Positions 7,023 through 13,895 are shown, counted from the first letter of the stretch. The stretch is 14,519 nt of DNA from Alphaproteobacteria bacterium (GCA_018665505.1 JABJCS010000514.1:1-14519); one strand, 5' to 3'. The notes: generated by a model not told the origin, from the sequence alone. Program-made: numbers and translations.

Positions 7023-7174
7023 TTGACCCTCCACTGTATGTCCAATCGGGATATTCGTGCGAGAAGTCTACAAGAGCAAGCAATCCGGCTTGGTTAATTT
7101 TGCAACGACCCTCGCCAATACCAATCGCAGAGTTATCCTCGATACGAACAAAAGCTAATTCGCCAGAGGTCCTC
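7023..7174. promoter_or_regulatory. Divergent intergenic region
   Basis: These 152 bases separate the dehydratase operon (minus) from the small-protein/SDR operon (plus) and should carry both promoters. I see purine-rich ribosome-binding sites at either end (GGAGGG for the minus gene; AGAGGT at 7165-7170 for the plus gene) and an AT-rich patch at about 7092-7101, but no strong promoter pair or palindrome. Confidence 0.35.
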
Positions 7175-7369
7175 ATGCCCATCGAACTTTTCATAGAACA
7201 ATGGTCGGCCCCAACCGGGGGCGTATTGTACCCCTGGTCCATCTGGAAGGACGGCAAGCAGGTGCACTACGGCCAGCGCTTGCGGACGCGGGACGAGGCG
7301 GAACAGGAAGGGCTGCATTACTGCCAGCACGTACTGGGAGAAACGCCAGAACGAATCACGCGGCTTTAG
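7175..7369 (+). CDS. Small conserved-looking protein of unknown function (64 residues)
   Basis: I do not recognise a named family. The protein starts MPIELFIEQW and is acidic/aromatic, with three Trp and three Tyr. The pattern KDGKQVHYGQRLRTRDEAEQEG suggests a beta hairpin followed by a helix of the T..EAE..A kind seen in many tiny alpha/beta proteins. One Cys (HYCQH) lies near the end. There is no signal peptide or membrane segment. The start is ATG at 7175, with AGAGGT four bases upstream; the frame extends to 7100 but that part lies in the divergent promoter region. The gap to the following SDR gene is 26 bases, so the two are probably one operon. It is likely real because of its position, ribosome-binding site and non-random composition. 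Confidence 0.6.
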   Translation: MPIELFIEQWSAPTGGVLYPWSIWKDGKQVHYGQRLRTRDEAEQEGLHYCQHVLGETPERITRL

Positions 7370-7395
7370 CCGACAACGCATAAGGAACATCACGC

Positions 7396-8145
7396 ATGGA
7401 ATTCGGATTGAAGGATAAGGGCGTCATCGTGACCGGCGGTAGCCGGGGCATCGGCTTCGCCATCGCGGAAGCGTTCGCGGCGGAGGGTGCCAATGTGTCG
7501 ATCTGCGGGCGCACACAAGGCTCCCTCGATGATGCGAAAGAGAAACTAGCGGCCCATGGCGGCACCGTGCATGCCGCTATCTGCGATGTCGGCGATGCTG
7601 CCTCACTCGAATCCTATATTAATGCGGCTGAAGCGACCCTCGGCGGACTTGGCGTCTTGGTCAACAATCCTTCCGGTTTCGGGCGCACCGACGACGAGGA
7701 TGGCTGGCGCAAATCTATCGATGTGGACCTCATGGCGACGCTGCGGGGTAGTTGGCAGGCCATTCCGATGATCGAGAAATCCGGCGGCGGTGCCGTCATT
7801 CACATCTCTACCATCTCCGCCCTGACCGAGAGCATGCGCACGCCGCCCTACGGCGCCATCAAGGCAGCGGTAAACCATTATACGGTGACACAGGCGAAGT
7901 CGCTGGCACCGAAGGGAATTCGCGTAAATGCCATCTGCCCTGGCTCGATCTATTTCGAGGGCGGTGTATGGGACGACGCGAAAAAGAACAATCCGGCACT
8001 TTATGACAGTATTCAGGCAAGCATCCCGTCAGGGCGATATGGTACACCAGAAGAGATCGCCGCCGTTGCGGTCTTCCTCGGCTCGGATGCGGGACGCTGG
8101 GTGACCGGACAGGCAATCGCGGTGGACGGCGGACAAGCCCTTTAA
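7396..8145 (+). CDS. Short-chain dehydrogenase/reductase (SDR)
   Basis: A classical SDR of 249 residues, cytosolic. The cofactor motif TGGSRGIG is at residues 13-20. CGRT (37-40), with Arg39 after the second strand, would suit NADP. Tyr152 and Lys156 form the YGAIK catalytic pair. Other positions differ from the consensus: NNPSG (90-94) replaces NNAG, Asp111 stands where Asn is usual, and strict spacing puts Thr139 (HISTIS) at the catalytic Ser position, although Ser138 or Ser141 could take the role. The C-terminus VTGQAIAVDGGQAL is standard. AAGGA lies nine bases before the ATG. It follows the 64-residue protein gene and diverges from the sugar-acid dehydratase, so a hydroxy-acid or sugar-derived substrate is plausible. 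The exact reaction cannot be named. Confidence 0.88.
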   Translation: MEFGLKDKGVIVTGGSRGIGFAIAEAFAAEGANVSICGRTQGSLDDAKEKLAAHGGTVHAAICDVGDAASLESYINAAEATLGGLGVLVNNPSGFGRTDDEDGWRKSIDVDLMATLRGSWQAIPMIEKSGGGAVIHISTISALTESMRTPPYGAIKAAVNHYTVTQAKSLAPKGIRVNAICPGSIYFEGGVWDDAKKNNPALYDSIQASIPSGRYGTPEEIAAVAVFLGSDAGRWVTGQAIAVDGGQAL

Positions 8146-8266
8146 AAGCGCGAATTCCCGCCACTCGTCTGCGTTGAGGACTAGCGACGTTGCCTCAATA
8201 CATGTCAAACTGCCGTGGGGAAGTGCGTCCGCATTTGCCTGGGGCTAACAGCGAGTATGAAGAATA
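8146..8266 (+). other. Intergenic region upstream of the TAXI-protein gene
   Basis: These 121 bases hold a weak inverted repeat, TTGAGG (8174-8179) / CCTCAA (8193-8198), which lacks a following T run and is a poor terminator candidate. The promoter of the next gene may be here but I see no clear -35/-10 pair. A ten-codon frame starting with ATG at 8257 overlaps the GTG start of the next gene and ends at 8289. Confidence 0.3.
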
Positions 8267-9274
8267 GTGACTCTCTTCCGGTTCTGTAGAACAAGCGTCC
8301 CAGCACTCTGTGCGATAATTATCGCGGCGCAGTTGATTGCGGGCGACGCGTTTGCCGCCAAAAAACGTTTCATCGCGATCGGTACCGGCGGACCCACCGG
8401 TGTCTATTTCGCCGCCGGCAACGCCATTTGTCGATTGGTTCACAAAGAAGCCGCGGAAGGCCGCAAAAAAGGCCGCAAACACGGCTTGCGGTGCTCCGCA
8501 CCCAGCACCAACGGATCGACCTACAATATCGCTGAGATTCTCGCAGAAGAACTCGACTTCGGTATGGTGCAGTCGGATTGGCAATATCATGCGTATAATT
8601 GCAGCAGCAAAAGCGTAGCCTGCTTCAAAAAACTACGCTCGGTCTTCTCGGTCCACGGCGAACCTTTCCATCTGATTGTCAGCAAGGATTCGGGTATTCA
8701 ACGCTGGTCTGACCTCAAAGGGAAACGGGTCAATATCGGCAATCCAGGTTCCGGGCATCGCGGCACCATGGAAATATTGATGGCCGCCCACGGTCTGAAA
8801 ATATCCGATTTCGGACGAGCAAGCGAACTTGATTCGACGAGTCAATCCCAGGCGCTCTGCGACGGTACCACCGACGCTTTCGGTTTCACGATCGGCGTCC
8901 CCAATGCCGGTGTCACCTTGGTCACGGACGGCTGCGATGCGCGCATCCTGAATCTGAACGGCAAGGTGGAACGCGGTTTGGTAAAAGCCAATCCGTATTA
9001 CGCCTTCTCTAAAATCCCACGCGGTACTTACCGCACCGGGAAAAAGGATGTAACGACCTTCGGCGTCGTCGCAACACTCGTCACAAGTGAAGACGTTGCC
9101 GAGATGGATGTCTACGAGCTGGTCAGAGCGACAATGGAAAATATTTATGATTTCCGAAGGTTACATCCGGCATTTGCAGACTTAGATCCGCGCCGGATGA
9201 TAACTGATGGCCTGTCAGCCTTACTGCATAAGGGAGCCATTAGATACTATCGAGAAAAAGGTTGGCTGAAATGA
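8267..9274 (+). CDS. TAXI-family TRAP transporter solute-binding protein
   Basis: A periplasmic substrate-binding protein of 335 residues. The N-terminus has Arg residues, a hydrophobic stretch (about 11-25) and a cleavage site near AFA-A (30/31). The TAXI signature IGTGGPTGVYFAAGNAICRL lies just after it (37-56). STNGSTYNIAEI (80-91) and DFGMVQSDWQYHA (97-109) match conserved TAXI blocks, and FGFTIGVPN (205-213) continues the fold. Six Cys (55, 76, 112, 119, 198, 223) would fall in the mature part and could form disulfides. The start is a GTG at 8267; a stop codon at 8258-8260 in this frame rules out anything further upstream, and the ribosome-binding site is poor. No TRAP membrane component is in the window, so it either serves a permease elsewhere or is a sensor. 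The ligand is unknown. The TPR gene follows 43 bases later. Confidence 0.88.
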   Translation: MTLFRFCRTSVPALCAIIIAAQLIAGDAFAAKKRFIAIGTGGPTGVYFAAGNAICRLVHKEAAEGRKKGRKHGLRCSAPSTNGSTYNIAEILAEELDFGMVQSDWQYHAYNCSSKSVACFKKLRSVFSVHGEPFHLIVSKDSGIQRWSDLKGKRVNIGNPGSGHRGTMEILMAAHGLKISDFGRASELDSTSQSQALCDGTTDAFGFTIGVPNAGVTLVTDGCDARILNLNGKVERGLVKANPYYAFSKIPRGTYRTGKKDVTTFGVVATLVTSEDVAEMDVYELVRATMENIYDFRRLHPAFADLDPRRMITDGLSALLHKGAIRYYREKGWLK

Positions 9275-9317
9275 TGCCGAACGGTCATCAGATATTTGCT
9301 CGGAAGGAATAAGACCC

Positions 9318-10160
9318 ATGCGCCGCATGTTTCTTCCATCCGCGATTGCTTTGACAGTACTGCTGGGAATGCCGGCAGCGGCGGAAGATACACGGCTTTG
9401 CAAACAGGGTGAGGAAGCGCTCGGGCGGGGAAACCATAAACTCGCGATCAACCTAGTCACGCTCTGTATCAAAAACGGAAAATTGGGCACGGAAGCCCTA
9501 GCCCGCGCGTCTCTATATCGCGGCAACGCGCTCCTCGGCCTCGATAAATTCAAGGGCGCGATGAACGACCTGAACCGCACCATCGGCATGCGCAAAAATC
9601 TGGCGCCCGCCTATGCAAGCCGCGCATTAATATTCGCGCGTCTGAAAAAACACGCCCTTGCGGTCGTCGATTACGATCGAGCGATCCGGTTCAATCCGGA
9701 AAACGCCCGGCTCTACTACAATCGCGCGCTTTCGCATATGGGCGCCAAGGACTATCAGCGCCCCCTTAAGGACCTCGATAAATCGGAGCAACTCGATCGC
9801 AATTTCGCCGGCGCGATTAATTACAATCGAGGCGTCGTCTTCGCCAAATTGAAGCTCTACGATAAGGCTGTAAGTTCGTTCGATCACGCCATTCACCTGC
9901 GCTGGCAGATGGCGGTTAACTACCTAAACCGAGGCGTGATGTTTCTACGCGCCAAGAAATACGACGCGGCGGTCATATCCCTCAACTATTCGATTTCACT
10001 GAAACCGAACTACGGCGATGCGTTCACCTATCGCGGGTTAGCGCGTGAAGGACAAAATAATCACCAGACGGCGATAACCGACTATGAAACAGCGGTCAGT
10101 TACGGCACCACGGTCAACTGGACGCAAAAGCGAATTTCGCAGCTGCGAGCTGCGAAATAG
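9318..10160 (+). CDS. Exported tetratricopeptide-repeat protein
   Basis: A 280-residue protein with a signal peptide (MRRMFLPSAIALTVLLGMPA, cleaved around residue 22) and about seven TPR units from residue 25 to 266. Good units include LAPAYASRALIFARLKKHAL (95-114), ARLYYNRALSHMGAKDYQRP (130-149), and NYLNRGVMFLRAKKYDAAVI (201-220). TPRs are helical hairpins that bind other proteins. Cys28 and Cys50 in the first repeat could form a disulfide. The ATG at 9318 has AAGGA nine bases upstream. Forty-three bases separate it from the TAXI gene, and the two exported proteins are likely one operon. It probably works as a periplasmic scaffold; the partner is not identifiable. The last eight codons also form a perfect hairpin (10134-10158). 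Confidence 0.85.
   Translation: MRRMFLPSAIALTVLLGMPAAAEDTRLCKQGEEALGRGNHKLAINLVTLCIKNGKLGTEALARASLYRGNALLGLDKFKGAMNDLNRTIGMRKNLAPAYASRALIFARLKKHALAVVDYDRAIRFNPENARLYYNRALSHMGAKDYQRPLKDLDKSEQLDRNFAGAINYNRGVVFAKLKLYDKAVSSFDHAIHLRWQMAVNYLNRGVMFLRAKKYDAAVISLNYSISLKPNYGDAFTYRGLAREGQNNHQTAITDYETAVSYGTTVNWTQKRISQLRAAK
10134..10158. terminator. Perfect hairpin overlapping the end of the TPR gene, between convergent genes
   Basis: ATTTCGCAGCT (10134-10144) pairs perfectly with AGCTGCGAAAT (10148-10158) around a GCG loop: 11 pairs with no mismatch. It includes the first base of the TAG stop of the TPR gene and lies 9 bases beyond the stop of the convergent M19-homologue gene. Read on the minus strand it is followed by TCGCTTTTGCG, a poor T run; on the plus strand there is none. 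It probably ends or protects both transcripts. Confidence 0.6.
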
Positions 10161-10166
10161 ACCTCG

Positions 10167-11153
10167 TTAGGCGCCCCACACCTCTTTCAGAAAACGCAAC
10201 CAATTGCCGCCCATGACTTTACGGATACGGTCTTCGGACCAACCACGCTTTTCCATTGTGAGGGTGAGGTTCGAAAACTCACCGAGCGTGCGCAGACCTT
10301 CGGGCATCTGCGTGACGCCGGTGCCTGGCCGTTTCGGGACCAAGCGGCGGGCATAGCCTTTGTCGTGTGAAAGATAGTCGAAAAAGGCGGCGTCCTGATC
10401 TTGCGTGAAATCATTGCCGATCCCGACACTGTCTTCGCCGACCAAATTCACCATGTACTCGATGCCCTCGACGCAATCTTCCACGGTTGTGTCGGGCCCT
10501 TTCGGCAGAAATGGCGGATATGAGGCAAATCCGACAAAGCCGCCACGATCAACAATCAACTTGAGAAGCTCGTCCGGTTTGTTGCGCGGGTAATCCTTCA
10601 AAGCCGTCGGGCAGCAATGACTGAAGGCGACCGGCTTCTTCGAATGAAGAATAGCGTCCTCGCTGGTCTTGTTGCCGACATGGCTCAAGTCGACGACGAT
10701 TCCGACATGGTTCATCTCGTCCACGACTTCACGCCCGAAATCAGAGAGGCCGCTGTCGCTGCTCTCCCAGCAACCACTGCCAACCCAGTTATGCGTATTG
10801 TAGGTCAGTTGAATGACACCGACGCCCAGTTCCTTGAACAGACGCAGGTAGCCAATTTGGTCTTCAATACCGGAAGTGTTTTGCCAACCGAGTATAATTC
10901 CGACTTTCCCCTCGGCCTTCGCGCGTTCGATGTCGGCGCTGGTATAGACCTGGGTGAGAATATCGGAATTCTCCTCGATCCAGCCCTTGAACCGCGAAAC
11001 ATTGCGCATCGTCTCCTGAAAATTATCCCAAACACAGACCGTGCAATTCGCTGCCGTAAGGCCGCCGCGATGCATGTCCTCGAACACGCTTCGGCTCCAA
11101 TTGGAAATTACCAGACCGTCGATAACGATCATGTCTTTGTGCAGATCTGACAT
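10167..11153 (-). CDS. M19 membrane dipeptidase-family protein, PA5396-like, with altered metal site
   Basis: A 328-residue TIM-barrel amidohydrolase homologue. Retained M19 features are DLSHVG (His158), FSHCCPTAL (His179), PRNKPDE (Arg190) and GIGNDFTQ (Asp248). The first metal motif HxD, expected just after VIDG near residue 13, reads LVI, and the bridging glutamate position near residue 91 is Gln (LGWQN). Classical zinc dipeptidase activity is therefore doubtful. The overall sequence (IDGLVISNWSRSVFEDM, GGLTAANCTVCVW, YLSHDKGYARRL) closely recalls the Pseudomonas PA5396-type protein of the dimethylglycine/glycine-betaine catabolic region, from memory. The start has AGGAG six bases upstream. 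It stands alone, immediately after the terminator of the response-regulator gene. No signal peptide is present, so it should be cytosolic. Its reaction is unknown. Confidence 0.85.
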   Translation of the reverse strand: MSDLHKDMIVIDGLVISNWSRSVFEDMHRGGLTAANCTVCVWDNFQETMRNVSRFKGWIEENSDILTQVYTSADIERAKAEGKVGIILGWQNTSGIEDQIGYLRLFKELGVGVIQLTYNTHNWVGSGCWESSDSGLSDFGREVVDEMNHVGIVVDLSHVGNKTSEDAILHSKKPVAFSHCCPTALKDYPRNKPDELLKLIVDRGGFVGFASYPPFLPKGPDTTVEDCVEGIEYMVNLVGEDSVGIGNDFTQDQDAAFFDYLSHDKGYARRLVPKRPGTGVTQMPEGLRTLGEFSNLTLTMEKRGWSEDRIRKVMGGNWLRFLKEVWGA

Positions 11154-11171
11154 TCGGTGCTCCTCGCGTCG

Positions 11172-11204
11172 AAATAAAGAAAGGCCGCCCCGAGGACGGC
11201 CTTT
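11172..11204 (-). terminator. Intrinsic terminator of the response-regulator gene
   Basis: Read on the minus strand, AAAGGCCG (11204-11197) pairs with CGGCCTTT (11187-11180), with two more G-C pairs across one mismatch and a three-base loop. TTTCTTTATTT (11182-11172) follows the stem. This is a textbook rho-independent terminator 45 bases after the response-regulator stop, placed just before the ribosome-binding site of the M19-homologue gene, which must therefore have its own promoter or depend on readthrough. Confidence 0.85.
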
Positions 11205-11248
11205 ACCAGAGATATGTTTTGTCGCCGAGGTATCCAGAGCCTGCGGTG

Positions 11249-12517
11249 TTACTTATTGCTACTAGACCGAATATCGCGTTTCCGAGCGCGGGCGCGGCGT
11301 TCTTGCCATTCCTGCATATCTTTCGGCTGGTTGCTGACCTTCACATCGACGGGAAGTGCTTCTTGCCGCGCCATTCTTTCGGCCGCGGCCTTCTCCTTGG
11401 CTTTGGCCACGGCTGCGTCTTCGCGGGCACGACGTTGATCCATCTTCTCTTGCAAGGCCGCCTTCCGGCGGTCTTCCGCCTCGCGTTCCTTCGATTGCTC
11501 CTCTTCCGCCCGCTGGGCGTCGATCATCGATTGACTCCGCTCTGCCGCCCGGCGTAGCGCATCGGCATTGGCGCGTTCGGCAAATTTGCCCACCATCTCG
11601 GAAATTTCACCGGCCATCACACTTTCATCGCGCGCCGGATTGAAGCCGGCCAGGATCGCTTGAGAAAGCTTCGGCAGCAACTGAACGTCACGGGAATTCG
11701 GCGATTGAGGATCGTGAGAAATGCTCGTCGTCACTTCGATCAACGTATGACAGAGTTCGCCAACATGCTCGAAACTGGAATCTTTCAAACGCAAACCGCA
11801 TTCATTCGCGATCTCGGCCAATCTGCGGATATGTTCCTCAACCTCACGATTGACCGCTCCCTCCTTAATTGCCTTTACAATGAGATTGACGAGAAAGCTG
11901 ATTTGGTAGGAATTGCGAACCAAGCGCTGTTCGTTGATCTCGAACATGACGGAATTGATCGCGGTTTGGAGCTCGGTCATATCGACTCGTCGGCCCGCCG
12001 CTTTATCCCGTAGCGTATTGGGCACATGAAAAAGCGGTATTTCCGAAGACGCTTCGTGCCGGCCGCCACGACGCCGATCCGGCCCGATATAATCGCTGGT
12101 TACTACGAAGGGTTTGCGATTCTTCACGAGCCCTTCAATTCGGCCCAATAACGCCTTAACCGATAGCGGTGCGGCCAATAAGTCGTCGACACCAGCGTCG
12201 ACCGCTGGCTTGACGCTCTCCATATTCGCATCCCAAGTAACGGCGATGATCGGTATAAATGGATTCATACCGAGATTACCGCTGCGGACGTCATTAATGA
12301 ATTCGCTGGTACTGCCGTCCGGCAAGTCGAGATCGATAACGATGAGGTCGGGCACGGTTTTCTCCGTAATATCCCGCATTACCTCCAGTTCGCTGATATC
12401 CTTGATGCTACGGAAGCCTTCGGCAACCAAAGCCGTACGAAGCGTCCGCCGATGATCGTGCCTAGGGTCGCACAAGACCATCGCTACGTGCTCGAACGCT
12501 TTCTTTACTATCGGCAT
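11249..12517 (-). CDS. Response regulator receiver protein with long coiled-coil C-terminus
   Basis: A 422-residue protein. The receiver domain spans about 10-133, with Asp17, phospho-acceptor Asp62 (IDLDLPDG) and Thr94. The conserved lysine before Pro117 is Ala116 (LAAP). The linker DYIGPDRRR (142-150) is a motif I know from alphaproteobacterial receiver and PilZ-type proteins. Residues 175-310 look helical, without a recognisable output domain, and 314-386 form an Ala/Glu/Arg/Lys-rich coiled coil. The end is basic (RRARARKRDIRSSSNK). There is no DNA-binding helix-turn-helix, GGDEF, EAL or kinase domain, so output is probably by protein-protein contact. The start is ATG at 12517, with AAGGGA eight bases upstream. 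It is a single-gene unit: a terminator follows and a candidate CRP-class site precedes it. No histidine kinase is nearby. Confidence 0.85.
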   Translation of the reverse strand: MPIVKKAFEHVAMVLCDPRHDHRRTLRTALVAEGFRSIKDISELEVMRDITEKTVPDLIVIDLDLPDGSTSEFINDVRSGNLGMNPFIPIIAVTWDANMESVKPAVDAGVDDLLAAPLSVKALLGRIEGLVKNRKPFVVTSDYIGPDRRRGGRHEASSEIPLFHVPNTLRDKAAGRRVDMTELQTAINSVMFEINEQRLVRNSYQISFLVNLIVKAIKEGAVNREVEEHIRRLAEIANECGLRLKDSSFEHVGELCHTLIEVTTSISHDPQSPNSRDVQLLPKLSQAILAGFNPARDESVMAGEISEMVGKFAERANADALRRAAERSQSMIDAQRAEEEQSKEREAEDRRKAALQEKMDQRRAREDAAVAKAKEKAAAERMARQEALPVDVKVSNQPKDMQEWQERRARARKRDIRSSSNK

Positions 12518-12553
12518 TAAAGTTTCCCTTGCCTCCGCATACCTTGGTAGTCC

Positions 12554-12577
12554 CAGTTAGTCATAACAACAGTTAGT
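12554..12577. repeat. Direct repeat CAGTTAGT upstream of the response-regulator gene
   Basis: CAGTTAGT occurs at 12554-12561 and again at 12570-12577, 16 bases apart start to start. It lies in the leader 37-60 bases before the response-regulator start codon. It may be a binding site for a dimeric regulator or chance; the surrounding sequence is AT-rich compared with the genes. Confidence 0.4.
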
Positions 12578-12598
12578 TAACCACAAGTAACCAGTGAA

Positions 12599-12626
12599 AA
12601 GATAAATGGACTGTGATGGTTGTCAC
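12599..12626 (-). promoter_or_regulatory. Candidate sigma-70-type promoter for the response regulator
   Basis: On the minus strand GTGACA (12626-12621) and TATCTT (12604-12599) are separated by 16 bases, a fair match to TTGACA/TATAAT. It would give a leader of about 75 bases. The -35 hexamer overlaps the palindrome at 12612-12627. Confidence 0.35.
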
Positions 12627-12627
12627 A
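12612..12627. promoter_or_regulatory. CRP-class palindrome TGTGA-N6-TCACA
   Basis: TGTGATGGTTGTCACA matches both half-sites of the CRP consensus exactly (TGTGA, six-base spacer, TCACA). It sits in the 141-base gap between the carbonic anhydrase stop and the response-regulator start, 95-110 bases before the latter. Regulators of the CRP/FNR superfamily are common in alphaproteobacteria. If the promoter suggested at 12599-12626 is right, binding would cover the -35 element and repress. Confidence 0.55.
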
Positions 12628-12658
12628 TGAGTGCACATATAAGCCCTATTTTGCGTAC

Positions 12659-13234
12659 TCAATTTCCGGCCCCATCAGGACATCCAATCCCCTCGCTTCG
12701 GTATTGCACCCCCAAACGATAGTATTGGTCCGGTACGCGTTCCAAATACTCTTTCTCCTGATCCTTCAGTGGCCGCATGAAACGAGCTGGCGCGCCGCCC
12801 CATAACTCACCGCTTTTCACAACCGTACGGGGCACCACAACAGCGCCGCCCGCCACCAACGATCCACTTTCGATCACCGCGCCATCCATTACACTGGCCC
12901 GCATTCCGATCAAGCAACCATCTTGAAGCTCGCACGCATGAAGCAATACAGAATGTCCGACCGAGACGCGTTCGCCAATACTGGTCGGCTCTTTGCCCGC
13001 GTTCACATGAATCACCACGTGATCCTGCAAGTTCGAATGCTTACCAATTTTGATCCAATTCGTATCGCCGCGAACCGTGCAACCGAACATAATCACAGCC
13101 TCATCGGCAATTTCAACATCACCGATTACTGTCGCCGTGGGGGCGATAAAGACATCCTCCCCGATCTTCGGCCAGATTCCTTTAAAGGGTAGAATTAGTC
13201 CGCCTTCAAACCCCGGACGCGTTTCATTTTCCAT
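12659..13234 (-). CDS. Gamma-class carbonic anhydrase family protein (left-handed beta-helix)
   Basis: A 191-residue hexapeptide-repeat protein of the YrdA/PaaY/Cam group, expected as a cytosolic trimer. The zinc ligands are all present: His76 (DHVVIH), His94 (VSVGH) and His99 (LLHAC). Arg55 and Asp57 (RGDT) and Gln70/Asp71 match the trimer-interface and active-site residues of the Methanosarcina enzyme. GGAPARFMRPL (about 145-155) is the usual end of the beta-helix, followed by a C-terminal helix. It could hydrate CO2, or act as a thioesterase as described for PaaY, since the proton-shuttle loop of Cam is not evident. The start at 13234 has only a distant AAGGGA site. It follows the methyltransferase gene by 25 bases on the same strand, likely co-transcribed. 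Confidence 0.9.
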   Translation of the reverse strand: MENETRPGFEGGLILPFKGIWPKIGEDVFIAPTATVIGDVEIADEAVIMFGCTVRGDTNWIKIGKHSNLQDHVVIHVNAGKEPTSIGERVSVGHSVLLHACELQDGCLIGMRASVMDGAVIESGSLVAGGAVVVPRTVVKSGELWGGAPARFMRPLKDQEKEYLERVPDQYYRLGVQYRSEGIGCPDGAGN

Positions 13235-13259
13235 ATATTCTTAACATCCCTTCCGTGAG

Positions 13260-13748
13260 TTAGATGCGACGATATATGAAATACCGTCGGTCCGGAACTT
13301 CTTCCGGCGGCTTGACCGGCTGTAATTCGGGGCAATTCAATTCTTGATCAACGGCCACCAAGCCGCCCGGCAGAAGCAGGGGCGTCAAGAGCGGCCCGAT
13401 CAAGGCCGCGTTCTTGTTGGACTGTTCCTGATTGCCCCCGCCGATATCCGCATGCACTAATACTGCGGCAGCACCCAAGTCACGTGCCGCGCGCGGCAGC
13501 GATTCCGACATCTCGCCAAGGTAGGTGAATTCTTGTGGCGGAATGGTGTCCTCATGCGCTGCGATCCGCCGATCAAATACGTAAATTCGCCGCTCCGGCA
13601 TCAAACTACGGATATGATCGTAGGTCCGTCCGTTTCCCAAACCTAGTTCAAGCACGCAGCCTGGACGCCCCAGCAGTTCGGCTGCCGCGAATCCGAGACA
13701 GACCCGCTGCGCCATTAGACGCGCAATTGCTGAATCGAGCCTCGACAT
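13260..13748 (-). CDS. Small class I SAM-dependent methyltransferase-like protein
   Basis: A 162-residue protein with Rossmann-type SAM-binding features. Motif I VLELGLGNGRTYDHIR lies at 32-47, and the acidic end of the second strand is VFDRR (57-61), with Asp59. HADIGGGN (about 98-105) and LLLPGGLVAVD follow. It is short for the fold, with no added substrate domain, and resembles the little-studied Methyltransf_17 type family of alphaproteobacteria. The substrate is unknown. The ATG has a GAGGA site five bases upstream. It sits between argC and the carbonic anhydrase gene, all on one strand; a hairpin separates it from argC. Confidence 0.75.
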   Translation of the reverse strand: MSRLDSAIARLMAQRVCLGFAAAELLGRPGCVLELGLGNGRTYDHIRSLMPERRIYVFDRRIAAHEDTIPPQEFTYLGEMSESLPRAARDLGAAAVLVHADIGGGNQEQSNKNAALIGPLLTPLLLPGGLVAVDQELNCPELQPVKPPEEVPDRRYFIYRRI

Positions 13749-13822
13749 GGTGTCCTCGCAGTTTGATGTTTGATCCGATGGGAATACGAGACGGAACCGC
13801 CGCGCCTCCAGCCTCTTTATGA

Positions 13823-13864
13823 GGTGGCGAGATGGTTCCTCGACTTCAAGACCATCTCGCCGCC
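13823..13864. terminator. Strong inverted repeat downstream of argC
   Basis: GGTGGCGAGATGGT (13823-13836) pairs with ACCATCTCGCCGCC (13851-13864), 14 pairs with one G-T wobble, around a 14-base loop. It lies 32 bases beyond the argC stop. No T run follows on either strand, so termination would need Rho or the hairpin may act in RNA processing. Confidence 0.55.
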
Positions 13865-13895
13865 ATCATGGCCAGTTGACCCAAGATCTATCGGC

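Noticed and set aside
8257..8289. Possible frameshift at the start of the TAXI gene, the ATG at 8257 being the original start
   Set aside because: The GTG-started frame already supplies a complete signal peptide, so no frame correction is needed.
10167..11153. M19 homologue as a pseudogene because metal ligands are missing
   Set aside because: The frame is intact, other family motifs are well kept, and the same substitutions seem to define a known subfamily.
13769..13825. Eighteen-codon plus-strand frame in the gap between the methyltransferase and argC genes
   Set aside because: No ribosome-binding site and no recognisable sequence; it overlaps the hairpin region and is likely chance.
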